From contig RPFO01001989.1 of NCBI GenBank assembly GCA_009746045.1, positions 1 through 64,000 of the forward strand: DNA of 64,000 nt, written 5' to 3'. This DNA is from Mesostigma viride (taxonomy: Eukaryota > Streptophyta > Mesostigmatophyceae > Mesostigmatales > Mesostigmataceae). How positions within the stretch are numbered: the first letter of the stretch is position 1; each line of letters opens with the position of its first letter. A program made the position numbers and the translations under genes. Below the pieces are notes generated by a model. The model saw only the letters and a list, made by a program, of their open reading frames with translations, ran no database searches and was not told the DNA's origin. This document shows positions 19,478 through 30,544 of the stretch, one piece after another.

Positions 19478-20126
19478 AATTAATTAATTAATTAATTAAA
19501 CTCGTGCTCCCGTTGGGGAGTCACGGAGCACCGAAGTGCTTTTAATCCCTGTGTGTGCACTACAGGAGAAAGGGCAGAGACCCCCAGTCTCCTTCATGCC
19601 AAAGGCATGCCACAGCTGCAATCGGGCGCGGCTAGCTAAAAGGACAGGCTAACGATCCGGCAAACTGTGGGTGCAATAAGACCCATGTGAGCATATCATA
19701 GCAAGGAGCGTGGGCAGGTAATCTGAACATAGCCAGGGCGTGGCATGGCTGTACTAGGACTAGGCTAAGGCTATGGCTGGTTGTGTACCGTGCGTTGGCG
19801 GCACGTGACTAGGTGTGTTGGCACAGCTAGGCAACATTCTAGGCATGGCTGCCTTAGCGGCAGTGACGCCAATGGTTACAAGCTAGGGCTATTGCTATTC
19901 TAGCCCGCTGGGGGCGTCCACATCTTGTGGTTGATCATCAGGTCCCCGCCCCTCCAGTACACCTTGGGCTTCTGGGGGTCCTGCTTATGGCGGAGGTATT
20001 CCGGCCACCGGTCGCGTCGCTGCTGTTGCTGAGCGGGGGTGAGGTCGTCATCCAGCGTCCAGGTGAGGTCGTGCAACCGCTTGCGACGAGAGAGGAACCG
20101 CTGCTTATCCTCAGGGGAGGGGAAGG
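19478..20126 (-). mobile_element. Nested ORF1-only element family 2, 5'-truncated, with 11-bp TSD
   Basis: CGAGGATCCTT occurs at 19467-19477 and 20127-20137 and flanks this insertion. Read on the minus strand it holds the C-terminal end of a family-2 ORF1-like protein (KRLHDLTWTLDDDLTPAQ region near 20050-20090), the 3' UTR, the hairpin GTGCTCCGTGACTCCCCAAC...GGAGCAC and a TTAA-repeat tail (19478-19500). Tail, truncation and TSD are the marks of target-primed reverse transcription. Confidence 0.82.
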
Positions 20127-20992
20127 CGAGGATCCTTGCCTCCCCCCCCCCCCCCCCCCCCCTCCGCCTCCACCGACTCCATCACCGCCCAGCTCCGCGA
20201 CATCGACCAGCGCAATGCCATTGCTATCGAGGTCCTGCAGAACACCGCAGGCCTCACCGCCCAGGCGGTGAAGGACATTGCCGCCAAGCCAGCCCTGCTG
20301 GCCTGGCCGGCGGTGCTCCTCCCATCACGACCTGGGCGGACATGCAGCACACCACCTCCACCACCTCCGCCTTTTGCAGCCCAGCTCCAGCGGCAGACGC
20401 TTGACCTCCGCGAGGAGGCCGAGCTCGCCAAGCGCAGCCTCAACGTCATCGTCAAGAACTTCGACATGGACTGAGGAAGGTGAGAATTCTGAGAAGCTTG
20501 CACGTGCGTTTGAGAGAGAAATTCTTGGTCGCATGGGCCTTACTGGTGAGATCGAGCTGGCCGCCCACCGCCTTTCCCGCGCGCGGGGTAAGGCAGGCCC
20601 CGGGGCGCCCCCGCTCCTTCTCACCTTTAAGAACCCGGCGGACAAGATTTCCTTTCTCAGACGCCGCAAGCGGCTCGAGAAGACTCACTTAACCCTTGAC
20701 GACGACTTGACCCTGGCGCAGCAACAACGGCGACGGGAGCTATGGCCGACCTACCTCCAGCTCCGGCAGACCAAGGCGGGGCAGCCGGTATACTGGATCG
20801 AAGGGTGCGGCCATCTACGTCGGCCACAAGCTGGCATGCGACCCCCGCGGCCCCAACGACTCCGGCCAGACGCCCCGGCTTAGAAAAATACAGCAGTAGT
20901 AGTGTAGAATAGATAGACCGTGGCCATATGTACATGTAAGCCTCCTACAGGCTCTATACCAGCTGACTCACGAGTCTCATATAGCAATGTAC

Positions 20993-21286
20993 CAGCCATA
21001 GCCTTAGCCTAGTCCTAGTACAGCCATGCTACGCCCTGGCTATGTTCAGATTACTTGCCCACGCTCCTTGCTATGATATGCTCACATGGGTCTTATTGCA
21101 CCCACAGACTGCCGGATCGTTAGCGTGTCCGTTTAGCTAGCGCGCCCGAATGCAGCTGTGGCATGCCTCTGGCATGAAGGAGACTGGGGGTCTCTGCCCT
21201 TTCTCCTGTAGTGCACACACAGGGATTAAAAGCACTTCGGTGCTCCGTGACTCCCCAACGGGAGCACGAGTTTAATTAATTAATTA
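20993..21286 (+). mobile_element. Nested family-2 3' UTR copy with 14-bp TSD
   Basis: ATATAGCAATGTAC precedes the insert (20979-20992) and follows it (21287-21300). The insert is a nearly pure 3' UTR of family 2, ending in the same hairpin and TTTAATTAATTAATTAAT tail. It is a strongly 5'-truncated retrocopy. Confidence 0.8.
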
Positions 21287-21454
21287 ATATAGCAATGTAC
21301 ATGTGTGCCTATGATGTGCCACACTCCAGATGATGCCTAGCTTTATCTAGTTAAGCTGTGCCCATGCAGAGAGCTGCTCTCTGTTGAGATGCCACGCTCT
21401 AGCTCTTGTATAGCTATGCTGATCTTCCCCACCTATGACGGGCTCCCCTTAGCT

Positions 21455-22408
21455 GTGGGTGGGTGGGTGGGTGGGCGGCGGGCGGGCGGGCGGGCGGGCG
21501 GGCGGTGGGCGGGCGGGCGGCGGGCGGCGGGCGGGCGGGCGGGCGGGCGGGCGGGCGGGCGGGCGGGCGGGCGGGCGGGCGGGCGGCGGGCGGGCGGCGC
21601 GGCGGCGGGCGGGCGGGCGGCGGGCGGGCGGCGGCGGCGGGCGGGCGGGCGGGCGGGCGGGCGGGCGGGCGGGCGGGCGGGCGGGCGGCGGGCGGGTGGG
21701 TGGGGTGGGGGGGAGGGGGGGGGTGGGGGGGATGGGTACGTGGGTGGGTGGGTGGGTGGGTGGGTGGGTGGTGGGTGGGTGGGTGGGTGGGTGGGTGGGT
21801 GGGTGGGTGGGTGGGTGGGTGGGTGGGTGGTGGGTGGGTGGGTGGGTGGGTGGGTGGGTGGGTGGGTGGGTGGGTGGGTGGGTGGGTGGGTGGGTGGGTG
21901 GGGGTGGGTGGGTGGGTGGGTGGTGGGTGGGTGGGTGGGTGGGTGGGTGGGTGGGTGGGTGGGTGGGTGGGCGGGTGGATGGGTGGGTGAGTGGTGGGTG
22001 GGTGGGTGGGTGGGTGGGTGGGTGGGTGGGTGGGTGGGTGGGTGGGTGGTGGGTGGGTGGGTGGGTGGGTGGGTGGGTGGTGGGTGGTGGGTGGGTGGGT
22101 GGGTGGGTGGGTGGGTGGGTGGGTGGGTGGGTGGGTGGGTGGGTGGGTGGTGGGTGGGTGGGTGGGTGGGTGGGTGGGTGGGTGGGTGGGTGGGTGGTGG
22201 GTGGGTGGTGGGTGGGTGGGTGGGTGGGTGGGTGGGTGGGTGGGTGGGTGGGTGGGTGGGTGGGTGGGTGGGTGGGTGGGTGGGTGGGTGGGTGGGTGGG
22301 TGGGTGGGTGGGTGGGTGGGTGGGTGGTGGGTGGGTGGGTGGGTGGGTGGGTGGGTGGGTGGGTGGGGGGTGGGGGGTGGGGGGTGGGGGGTGCATGGGT
22401 GGGTGGGT

Positions 22409-22444
<36 letters not shown>

Positions 22445-22712
22445 GGTGGGTGGATGGGTGGGTGGGTGGGTACGTGGGTGGGTGGGTGGGTGGGTGGGTG
22501 GGTGGGTGGGTGGGTGGGTGGGTGGGTGGGTGGGTGGTGGGTGGGTGGGTGGGTGGGTGGGTGGGTGGTGGGTGGGTGGGTGGGTGGGTGGGTGGGTGGG
22601 TGGGTGGGTGGGTGGGTGGGTGGGTGGGTGGGTGGGTGGGTGGGTGGATGGATGGATGGATGGATGGATGGATGGATGGATGGATGGATGGATGGGTGGG
22701 TGGGTGGGTGGG
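21455..22712 (+). repeat. 1.26-kb (GGGT)n / (GGGC)n satellite
   Basis: Begins with GGGTGGGT, then about 220 bases of GGGC/GGC units (21475-21695), then almost pure GGGT with scattered GGT slips. It contains one run of 35 G at 22409-22443 and a final GGAT block (22645-22693). One strand is almost free of C, so it should form G-quadruplexes. The long open frames across it in all frames of both strands are artefacts. Confidence 0.95.
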
Positions 22713-22854
22713 CACACGCAATCCTACCGGTCTAAGCTATCTACAAGCTATCTACAAAACAGTCTAACTCTAAATCTATGGTGCCCGCAACCCTAGGGGC
22801 TTTGTCTAGCATGCCGTCCACGTGTGCAAACGCACGGCTTCCTCATGAGTGCAG

Positions 22855-23165
22855 GGGGGTTGTTGTCCTCTACTTGACCTGGGCCCACTTGGCCTTGTCC
22901 ATCATCTTTAGCCAAATCACCGAGAGGCCTAGGCCCCCCATGTCCTGTACGAGCTGTTCTTTGAAGGTGCTGGCCTTGCGGTCAGGATATGCCGCCCTGG
23001 TTGGCCAATGCCGCCGGTGATGCCGGATCATTTCGACGGGTCCGCTTGTGCACCCTGTGGCATGAGGGAAGGGGGGGGCGTCTCTGCCCCCCTGCCCGCT
23101 GTGCACACTTGGGTATTAAAGGCACTGTGGTGCTCCGTGACTCCCCAACGGGAGCACGTTTTTTT
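22855..23165. mobile_element. LINE C-terminal scrap (minus) joined to family-2 3' end (plus)
   Basis: Minus-strand 22985-22870 encodes KASTFKEQLVQDMGGLGLSV and IWLKMMDKAKWAQV, the same LINE C terminus as at 17536-18470. At about 23028 the plus strand switches to a family-2-like 3' UTR ending in the hairpin at 23132-23158, followed by a T12 run instead of the TTAA tail. Confidence 0.6.
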
Positions 23166-23790
23166 TTTTTTCCTTTTTAAATTAAACTAACTGCATAAAG
23201 TTCTGCAGGCACTGCTAGGTCATGCACATCAATTCTCAGTCTCGGCTCCATGCACAGATCAGCTCCCAATCTCGCCATATCGATGAGACAAGATACTGTG
23301 CTACCGCACCCAGCTCAAGGTCCATGCCTTGCAATCTAATTGGTCGGTGGGCACCCTGCAAATATGGTGGGCAAGTATCTCACTTGGCATGACTGTGATG
23401 ACTTTAGAAACTTCAAGATGGATTGTCTATAAGACCAGGTGCACCTACCCAAAAGTCGCACCTGCCGGTCCAACTTGATAAGCCGTGTCATTTTTGTAAG
23501 GGGCTCATCATTTTACGTAGTAGAGAATACTGTTACAAATTTACACAAGCACACTATTAATTTCTTTAGTTCTTTCCGATGAGTGCTAGCAATCGCACTA
23601 TGAAAAGCCACCCTTCAAACCAAGCATAATCACAGCACAGGAATTTGTTTACCACTTGTTGCCTGCCTCGACGATAATCACAGCATATTCCGGTAGGCAC
23701 GGCAAGTGTCAGGTTACACCTGGTCTGCCATAACAGAAGGACCACCTTCCTTTTTGTTTACTGAAGATGCAATACGGTAGGAGCAGCACT
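23166..23790. other. Intergenic, no gene seen
   Basis: AT-rich to neutral sequence with no credible ORF and no obvious repeat. It lies beyond the SECIS candidate, so it may contain the end of the selenoprotein M transcript. Confidence 0.4.
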
Positions 23791-23870
23791 CACGTTGGGG
23801 CAAAAATCTCAAACACCTCCCTTTCTCTTTTGAAAATTTAGGAAAGGCGCTTTCATGGAGGGCCCTACGT
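23791..23870 (-). promoter_or_regulatory. SECIS element candidate in the selenoprotein M 3' UTR
   Basis: On the minus strand, ATGA (23856-23853) is followed by AAGCGCCTTTC, a loop holding AAA 13 bases after the ATGA, the partner arm GAAAGGGAGGTGTT, and TGAG (23811-23808). This gives a helix of about 11 pairs (some G-U) above an ATGA/TGA non-Watson-Crick quartet, with the conserved loop adenines at the usual distance. Below the quartet, ACGT-A-GGGC can pair with GCCC-CA-ACGT, forming helix I. The order helix I, internal loop, quartet, helix II, AA loop is the eukaryotic SECIS design. It lies about 430 bases after the stop codon on the same strand. Confidence 0.65.
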
Positions 23871-24288
23871 TTTCAGCTTCATGTTACCGGAGGCGCCGCC
23901 TCTTGCATCTACTACATTGAAAGTGGACAACCTTACAGCTCCTCAGCATTCACCCGAGCAAAGCCTTTCATTTCCAGCAACGCTCCAATCTGCGCACATT
24001 CGTAGCAATGGGCCGAAACATCGGCCGTTTTATTAATGTTTAGTTCAAAAATTGGGAAAACGGTCAAGACATACAGCAAGTGTAATGGTGGTAAAGAATC
24101 GAAGGTTGAATTGAAAGGGTTGAATTGAAAGGGTTGAGGTGCGGGATGCCGGCTCGGGGGCAGCAAAGAAGAGGAAGGGTCCGTTGAGTTGCAACTTGCA
24201 GCAGGGGAAGAAACAGGGCCCACCGACGCATTACCGATTTCGAGAAAAACATGGTCACGAAGGGTAGTGGGAAGGTATATAATAAAAT

Positions 24289-24615
24289 TTAAATTTGCTC
24301 GCTAACAAATCCACGCACCTCCGCCGATGTCATCTTGGAGATATCGATCCGGGCCTTCTCTTGACCCTCGCTGTCTTTCAAGACAAGGTCGGGGTTCCTT
24401 CCCGGGATGTACTTAACCGTCACGTGCGGACCAAAGTGTCCTTTCTCTACCTCATTCTTGAAGAAAGACTTCACCTGAGGTAGCTTATTCAATCGTCATC
24501 CACTGCACGACTCGAACACGGCAGTTTCAAATTCTTTTCCATAAATGGAAGGCAGCAGGTAAAGAGAGCACAGCAAGAGCGACGCCAAAAGGCCGTAGCG
24601 AGGCGCCGGCAACAT
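24289..24615 (-). CDS. SELENOM: Selenoprotein M (SELENOM/SEP15 family), TGA-encoded Sec
   Basis: A 108-residue single-exon protein from the ATG at 24615-24613 to the TAA at 24291-24289, read through an in-frame TGA at 24498-24496. Residues 1-26 (MLPAPRYGLLASLLLCSLYL...) are a signal peptide. The mature part begins KEFETAVFESCSG, followed by Sec40 encoded by TGA, giving the redox motif C37-S-G-U40; animal selenoprotein M has CGGU. The downstream segments LPQVKSFFKNEVEKGHFG, VTVKYIPGRNPDLVL and ISKMTSAEVRGFVSEQI match the thioredoxin-like fold of the family (RFPQVQAF..., VKYxxGxxPxLxL, S...FLSE). It works in the ER lumen in thiol-disulfide exchange. Coding similarity continues cleanly past the TGA, and a SECIS candidate lies downstream. 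If the TGA were a real stop, only a 39-residue peptide would result. Confidence 0.88.
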
Positions 24616-24868
24616 GGTTGCCAGACTTGCGACGCAATAGCGATGCGTCAAACTACAGGCGCGCAACCAGTGGCGAACTCGGCGAGCTCGGGAATAAGGA
24701 TTGCCGCTCGGTTTCTTTCCAGTGCGAGGAGTCACAACTGACGATCTTTCCCGCAGATCTGTTTGCCGCGGGAAGCAAACATAATTTTGTTGCTGTTGGT
24801 TGACTTCTTGTTGTGCAACAACCGTGGAATTTTGGTGATACTGTAGACAGCACATACAATGATGTGTA

Positions 24869-25102
24869 CTGTTGTTGTTGTTGTTGTTGTTGTTGTGTCC
24901 CACGCCGGGCAGCAGAGAATCTATAGTGGCTCTGAAGTAGCTAGGTAGAGTCTCTGAAGTAGCTAGGCTGCCCATGTGCGGCGTGGGCACAACAACAACA
25001 ACAACATGGTGCGAAGTATATACGGCCCTCGGCCACTACAGATTCTCTGCTGCCCATGTGCGGCGTGGGACACAACAAACACAACAACAACAACAACAAC
25101 AG
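24869..25102. repeat. Inverted repeat upstream of selenoprotein M, with (GTT)n/(AAC)n arms
   Basis: The left arm (24869-24930) has (GTT)9 followed by GTCCCACGCC, GGGCAGCAGAGAATCT and AGTGGC. The right arm (25032-25102) is its reverse complement with a 6-base insertion (ATGTGC) and an AAC run. A third, direct partial copy (GGCTGCCCATGTGCGGCGTG) lies inside the loop near 24967-24990. The DNA or RNA could fold into a hairpin of about 55 pairs. It sits between the divergent selenoprotein M and FKBP genes. Confidence 0.75.
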
Positions 25103-25491
25103 CCGACAAGTGACAAGATGCTTCCAAGTTTCAAACTTTCAATTATTATTGGCAGGTAGTCCCATCCAGGGCCTTCCTGTACAGTAGTTCTGAATATTTT
25201 TGCCGGGCAAGTGAACTGGCCCGGCCGCAAGGCCCAGCGAAGTGGACAGGCAGCCGGCAGGTGGAGCATGCAGGAGGCAGGTGCCCGTCAATACCGTACT
25301 GTAGTGTTGACGCGACGAGCGCGACGTGGATAGTGCCGAGACGCCCAGCTCGCCCAGCACGATGCATGCATGCTGCCAGCACGGCTTGGTTTGCCCGTAA
25401 TTATCGGTTCCAAGACGACAATTGCGCCCTTATCTGCTTAGTGCTTACCTTCAGCGAGGTTCCACGTCATTCCTGCTCGCGCAATCCAGTA

Positions 25492-28400
25492 ATGGCGACC
25501 ATGGCCTCTACGTCGGCTTCAGCCAGCTCGGCAGTGTTTTCTATTGAAAAGTCAGGCCTTTGTGTTGACACGGTGGGTTGAGTTTGTGACGCCTTCTTGT
25601 TTCAAACCGCTTGTTATGGGTAAATGCATAATTGTAAAGTATACGCGACAGAATTGGCCTGCTTTCCGGCATGCATATCCAGGACGATCCAGAGTTTGAA
25701 ATGCCAACATAAATTCAGCCATCTTTGAAGTTATGTAGAGCCAATGCATGCTGACGTTCACAACCTTTTGCGACAATGTATGTCTGTGGCTTGGGTGCGT
25801 GGCTGGCTGGCCGGATGGATGGATGATTATGCACAGCGTTCCGGCTCAATTAAACGCTCGGCAGGCAAGCCGTGTCTTCGCAAGTCAGGTATGCCAGCGT
25901 ACTGCCACTCCTTTAATCCGCTGCTAATGGCCATCGCAATTGTTTGTTTTTTCACATGATGACGCGCATCATGCAGTTCTCAACTCCTTCCTGCTGACTT
26001 CAAAGTACAATTGCGCACACCTGCGCTCAGGGCAATACTTTCATGTACCTCAACCTGCATTTTTCAAAAAAATCAGCTGGCTGTAACGCTTTGGAACCTT
26101 TTCGGCCCTGGCATCCGCAGGCGGTGCGCCTGCCATCGTCCAATGCAGCGCTTCCAGCGAGCAAGGTCCGTCGACGACGACCCGCCGCGCGGCCATCGTG
26201 TCCGGCGGCATCGTCGCCATGAGCGCGCTGTTGGGTGGGAGTAGCTTGGCTGCCCCGAAGACGTCCCTTCCGGACACCTACGACGCCGCCGTCCGCTTGT
26301 GCGACACCGTGTGTGAGAGTGAGCTGGAGAAGGTACGTCGCATCACAGGCCGCCCCACATACTGCCCCGTATGCCAGCGCTTACTGGCTGCCACAATGCA
26401 TCCCTTCTTATACCGCCCCTTCGCTGCCCCTTACCGGATACCACCGTGCATCCCTTCTTACGAAGTCACTTGGCTGGCTACTGCGGTGCATCTTGTCTGG
26501 ACTTTGATTAAAGACGCAGCTGGGGAAAGTCGGCAGCAAATCCGCGGTGGGCAAACTTGGCGCGTGAACGTTGTCGCAGTCCACAGAAGCCTTGTGGTCA
26601 CAGATGCCAGTTGCGGAGCTATGGATTTTCATCTGCCTGTGTACGCGAGAGTGGGCCAGACACTCGGAGTCTGCCGTAGTGCCCCTGCCACACAGTCGCT
26701 AGAAGTGTCCTGCCACACAGTTGCTGGTGGTGTTCTGCCTCGCAGTCGCAAGCTGTAATGTGCACACTGTGGCGGCAGCTGGGCCGGGCCATTTGAAATG
26801 TTGCGTGTCCGCTGAAATCGCCCCATGTGTGGGGCGCGGCGTGGGTGCCTTGTGCTCACAGCGGCGCAGTCCGCCATCCAAGGGCAACGCTTGGGTCCCT
26901 GGGGTATGCGTGCTGAGATTTCGGGACTCCCCTCCCTGGCCCCATGGTGGCGTGGTGGGGCATCACAACCAGTGCAAAGCAGGCAGCCTCACATACACCA
27001 GCATGTATGAATGGATGGGAACAGTATCACAGTGGCAGCCTCGCATACACCAGCATGGATTGGTGAATGATGGTATAGATACAAGCTGGTTGTCTCCTTG
27101 GTATATATACAAGCACCGAAGCAGCATCTCACAGCGGGCGGCCGCACCCAACCACTGCGAAACCGGTTGCCCTCGGCGTCCTGTCTTTCCTACCCACACA
27201 AGTACTTGTGCATCTTCTCATCTTTTTTTAATGTGTTGGTGGAGTGTCCCCTTCCCCTCCCTGACCCTTGTCTCCTCTCTGTGGGTGCCATACCTCGCGC
27301 GCTCGCCTCCTCCCTCGCTCCCTTGCCCGCTCGCCGCTCTGTCCCGCCCAGCTGCCGCTGGTGACCACGGCGTCGGGCCTGCAGTACCGCGACATCGTGG
27401 TGGGCACTGGGCCCAAGCCACCCGTCGGCTTCCAGGTGAGCCGCCGCTCATTCTTGCACTTGTGATTGCATTTATTCGTTCACGGCTTGCTGTGCAAGCC
27501 AGGCCCAGCCTGCGTGGCTCATGCACGTCAACACATTCCCAAACCCTTTGAATGTGTTGCGGTGCTCCCAACGGTGCCAGCATCGGGCAGCAGGTTCCGG
27601 TTCCTGCTGGCAGCCACACGGGTGGTGCACATCCCGTGCTGCCCCACCGATGTGGGTAGGCTGGCATGTGGTGCCCATCCCCCGCCTGGAGAGGCAGGCA
27701 CAGTGACCCTCGATTGGCCAGAGGCTGCGGGTACAGCCAGATATCCGGTGGCCCTGCATGTTTGGGTGGGGGCCATGGGCATGTTGCATGCATGCTTACA
27801 CTAGAAAGGTGCCACCGCTCATGTGCACACTCCAAGGAGGGGTGAGCACGAGGCGACAGGGGAGGTCCCCTGGCCAGCCATGCGTACCCGCGAGGGATGT
27901 GCGTGCGTGGCGTGGAGACCCCATGACGCAGGGTCACCGCCCTGAAACACCTCTTGAAACAGTGGGGTCTGCCCACATGCTTGCCATGAGGTTGCGTGCA
28001 GAACACGTTGGTTGGCCATCAGGTTACGCTGTGTGGGCTGCCTTCTCCCTCGTGGGTGCATGTCCCCTGGAACATGCTGGACGGGCCGCAGAGCTAGGTG
28101 TACTCCCTTGCCTTTGCCGCATGGCCCGCTGGCCCTCACCATCTTGCCCGCTTGCCCTCCCCCCTGCATGCCTCGTGCCTTCATCCCACACGGGTGTGGT
28201 GCAGATCACGGTCAACTATGTCGCGATGACGCCCGATGGCAGGATCTTTGACAGGTGGGTGGGGCGCTGGGCATGGCCGCTGGCAAGCACCCCTGTGTTT
28301 GAGATGAGTAGGTCCCACTATACAAACTATGGGCACATGCGCAAGCGTGTGATGACGGACGTGTGTGGGCGCAGGAACCGTCAGCAAGGGATCACACTCC

Positions 28401-30199
28401 CTCGTAGATGCCCCAAGCAACAGCACAAATTCATATCAATCACAAGCGCGTGTGGCCATGTGTCAGTACCTGGGCACCACCACGCAGGGCCCCCAGCGTT
28501 CATGCTTCCCATCCACTTGGTTCCCTCGCCCATGCCAATGCTACTCCCACCTGGCTGCTCTTGGTTGCGGCATGCATGATGTGGGCAGGCAGGTTGGGCA
28601 AGCGGGCCAACATTCACAGGAGCGTAGTGTGCGGGCGTAGCCGTGCAGTGGTAGGAAGCATGCCTCGTCGTTTTCTACGCTGGTTGCTGGCATCGCCAGC
28701 TGTGCCCGCCATTGCTGCCAGCTGTCCTTGATGCACACCGTCCCATTATTTCCCTCCCAAGTGCTCGTTGCCTTGCATCGCAACTTGCAACCATGGGCCC
28801 TGGCGATCTTCCCCTGACCCTACCCTTCCCCCCCCGCTGTGCTTGGACCCCCCAAACCCCCTTACCCACCCCCCCCACCCCCAACCCTCCTCTGCGCGTG
28901 CAGCTCACTGGAGAAGAAGTACCCCTACGACATCCGCGTGGGAGCAGGGCAGGTGGGACGTCGGGCCTGAGGGTTGTGTGGCGCATGCAGGATACGAGCC
29001 GAGGGGTGGCTCGAGTAGATGGTTGGATGGGTTTGGCATTTGTCTAGTCCTACCCCAACGGGACAGGAAGCCCGTGAGAGATCACAGGAGCATCTGCGCG
29101 CACACCTGGTTATGCTGGTCGTCATCACACCCCGCTTATGAGTTTGCCCCCTTCCCCCGCCCCCCGTCCCCCCTTCACAAGTATGCAACTGCCAAAGCCC
29201 CCTCCAGCAGGTTCCGGTGCACCCTCTATGCCCTTATCCTCATTCGCATGGTAACCCTCGCTTCGTGGCGTCCGCGTGGTGGCATTGCTTTCGCAGGTTG
29301 TTGCGGGGCTGGACGAGGGCGTGCAGACCATGCGCGTGGGTGGCAAGCGCCGGTTATATGTCCCGGGCGAGGTATGTACGCACCTGCCCTCCTTGTGTTT
29401 GCTGATGCGATCGATCTAATTTCCCAGGGGCATGGCATTCATCGTGCATGCGGTCACACAGTGTCGTCGGTAGGAACCTCTGCTGCATGCCCAGGCTCTG
29501 GGCTGTCACCCTTCACCTGTCCCGCCTACCCCCACACCCCTTTCTTTTGCCCCCAGAAGAACAGGGATTTTGCTGAGAAGCAGGAGCAGTGGACCTGTTG
29601 TAAGGAGGAAGTTCAGTTTCATGCACTTAAGGGATTCAAAATTCAGCCCGGTCATTGCGGGTAGCTGATGTCATATAGGTAGTTGTCTCACTTAGTAGAT
29701 CGGCCGAAAATTTATATGCTCAAGCAAGCCATGTCATTTGGGTCATCACGACCACAGTGTGACGAATTGCCACACACATCTATGATGTCCTTTCATCCCT
29801 GACATGATCAGCCACCCCAACGTCCTTGACATCCAGAAGATTTTTGCTTCGAAGGGTCCGGTGCTTGTAATTACTTGTGACCGGTTCCTGGGCCGGCGAT
29901 AACTGCCACCCTTTGCACGGGGTATGCAAGCACGAAGTCACAGCATGCCATGACCAGTACTGTGTGCGCTGCTGCGCACTGATCCCGCGCTGCTGCGCTG
30001 ACAACTGTATGCGCTGCTGCGCACTGATCCTGGTGCCTGTGGATGGTCCTCTTTTGTCAACCTGCAGCTTGCGTTCCCCAAGGGCCTCTCCTCGGCGCCC
30101 GGGCGCCCGCGTGTACCGCCGTCCAGCCCCGTCATGTTTGATGTGGAGGTCCTCTTGATCCCAGGCCTGGACCCGGAGGACTATGCGTCGCTAGAGTAA
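25492..30199 (+). CDS. Thylakoid-lumen FKBP-type peptidyl-prolyl isomerase, 7 exons
   Basis: Exons inferred from GT-AG borders and family similarity: 25492-25576, 26121-26332, 27352-27435, 28205-28254, 28904-28952, 29297-29371 and 30068-30199, totalling 687 bases (228 residues) with matching phases. Exon 1 is the least certain. Residues 1-45 look like a chloroplast transit peptide. Residues 47-73 (TTTRRAAIVSGGIVAMSALL...) carry a twin-arginine lumenal signal ending near ALA-type residues. The FKBP domain follows from about residue 100: TTASGLQYRDIVVGTGPKPP, VNYVAMTPDGRIFDSSLEKK, VVAGLDEGVQTMRVGGKRRL and LAFPKGLSSAPGRPRVPPSS. This is very close to plant lumenal FKBPs of the FKBP16-3/FKBP20-2 group. 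Such proteins assist folding or assembly in the thylakoid lumen; several lack strong isomerase activity. AATAAA at 30359-30364 may be the polyadenylation signal. Confidence 0.85.
26333..27351 (+). other. FKBP intron 2 with short tandem duplications
   Basis: The longest FKBP intron (donor GTACGT, acceptor CGCCCAG). It contains two near copies of a segment holding CACCGTGCATCCCTTCTTA-like sequence (26395-26460) and repeated CATACACCAGCATG (26992 and 27042). No gene is seen inside. Confidence 0.5.
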
Positions 30200-30544
30200 A
30201 GAAGAACTTGTTTTGTGCAGAAGGCGGACTGCTCAGGAAATAGCGGGCACTGCTTTTCTTCAGTAGATTCACTTGTACATGTGTGTGAGCACGGCCCATG
30301 ATGTATCTTGTATGTACAAATCACTTTTCCCCGTTTCAGTTTGAGGCATTATAATGTACAAATAAACTATATCTCATTCCATTGTGTAAGTAAGTAGGCA
30401 AGTACTTGCGTGTCATGCGCATGGGCATGCCACGCAGTACAATCTCATCAGAAAAATAAATACACGAAAGTTACATATATCACTGGTTGTCTCAATCCTT
30501 GACATCACTTGAGTGAGACAACTATAGTCTGCATCATGCCCCAA

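Larger units (their letters stand above)
18641..21454 (+). mobile_element. ORF1-only element family 1, copy with two nested insertions
   Basis: The 5' UTR (GAGGTAGCCATGGCTGACGG through GCTGATATAATTTTCCGAAG) and a damaged ORF from 18803 (MTSKSSRSTQRSLAAALGNE) match the intact copy at 50957-52878. The ORF stops early through frameshifts but resumes after the insertion at 19478-20126. It runs through coiled-coil and RRM-like parts (FPFLRRRKR-type region near 20660, TLAQQQRRRELWPTYLQLRQ near 20710-20770). The 3' UTR is split by a second insertion at 20993-21286 and then runs to the GGGT satellite at 21455, where similarity stops. Confidence 0.7.

Noticed and set aside
21389-22796. Open frames of more than 400 codons in several frames of both strands
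   Set aside because: They are translations of the GGGT/GGGC satellite (WVGG or THPP repeats), open in all frames because the repeat has no stop codons.
23933-24223. 96-codon minus-strand ORF after selenoprotein M
   Set aside because: It lies in the likely 3' UTR between stop codon and SECIS candidate and includes a short tandem repeat (TTCAATTCAACCC); no family resemblance.
24496-24498. TGA as evidence of a selenoprotein M pseudogene
   Set aside because: The TGA sits exactly at the Sec position of the CxxU motif, similarity continues in frame after it, and a SECIS candidate follows.
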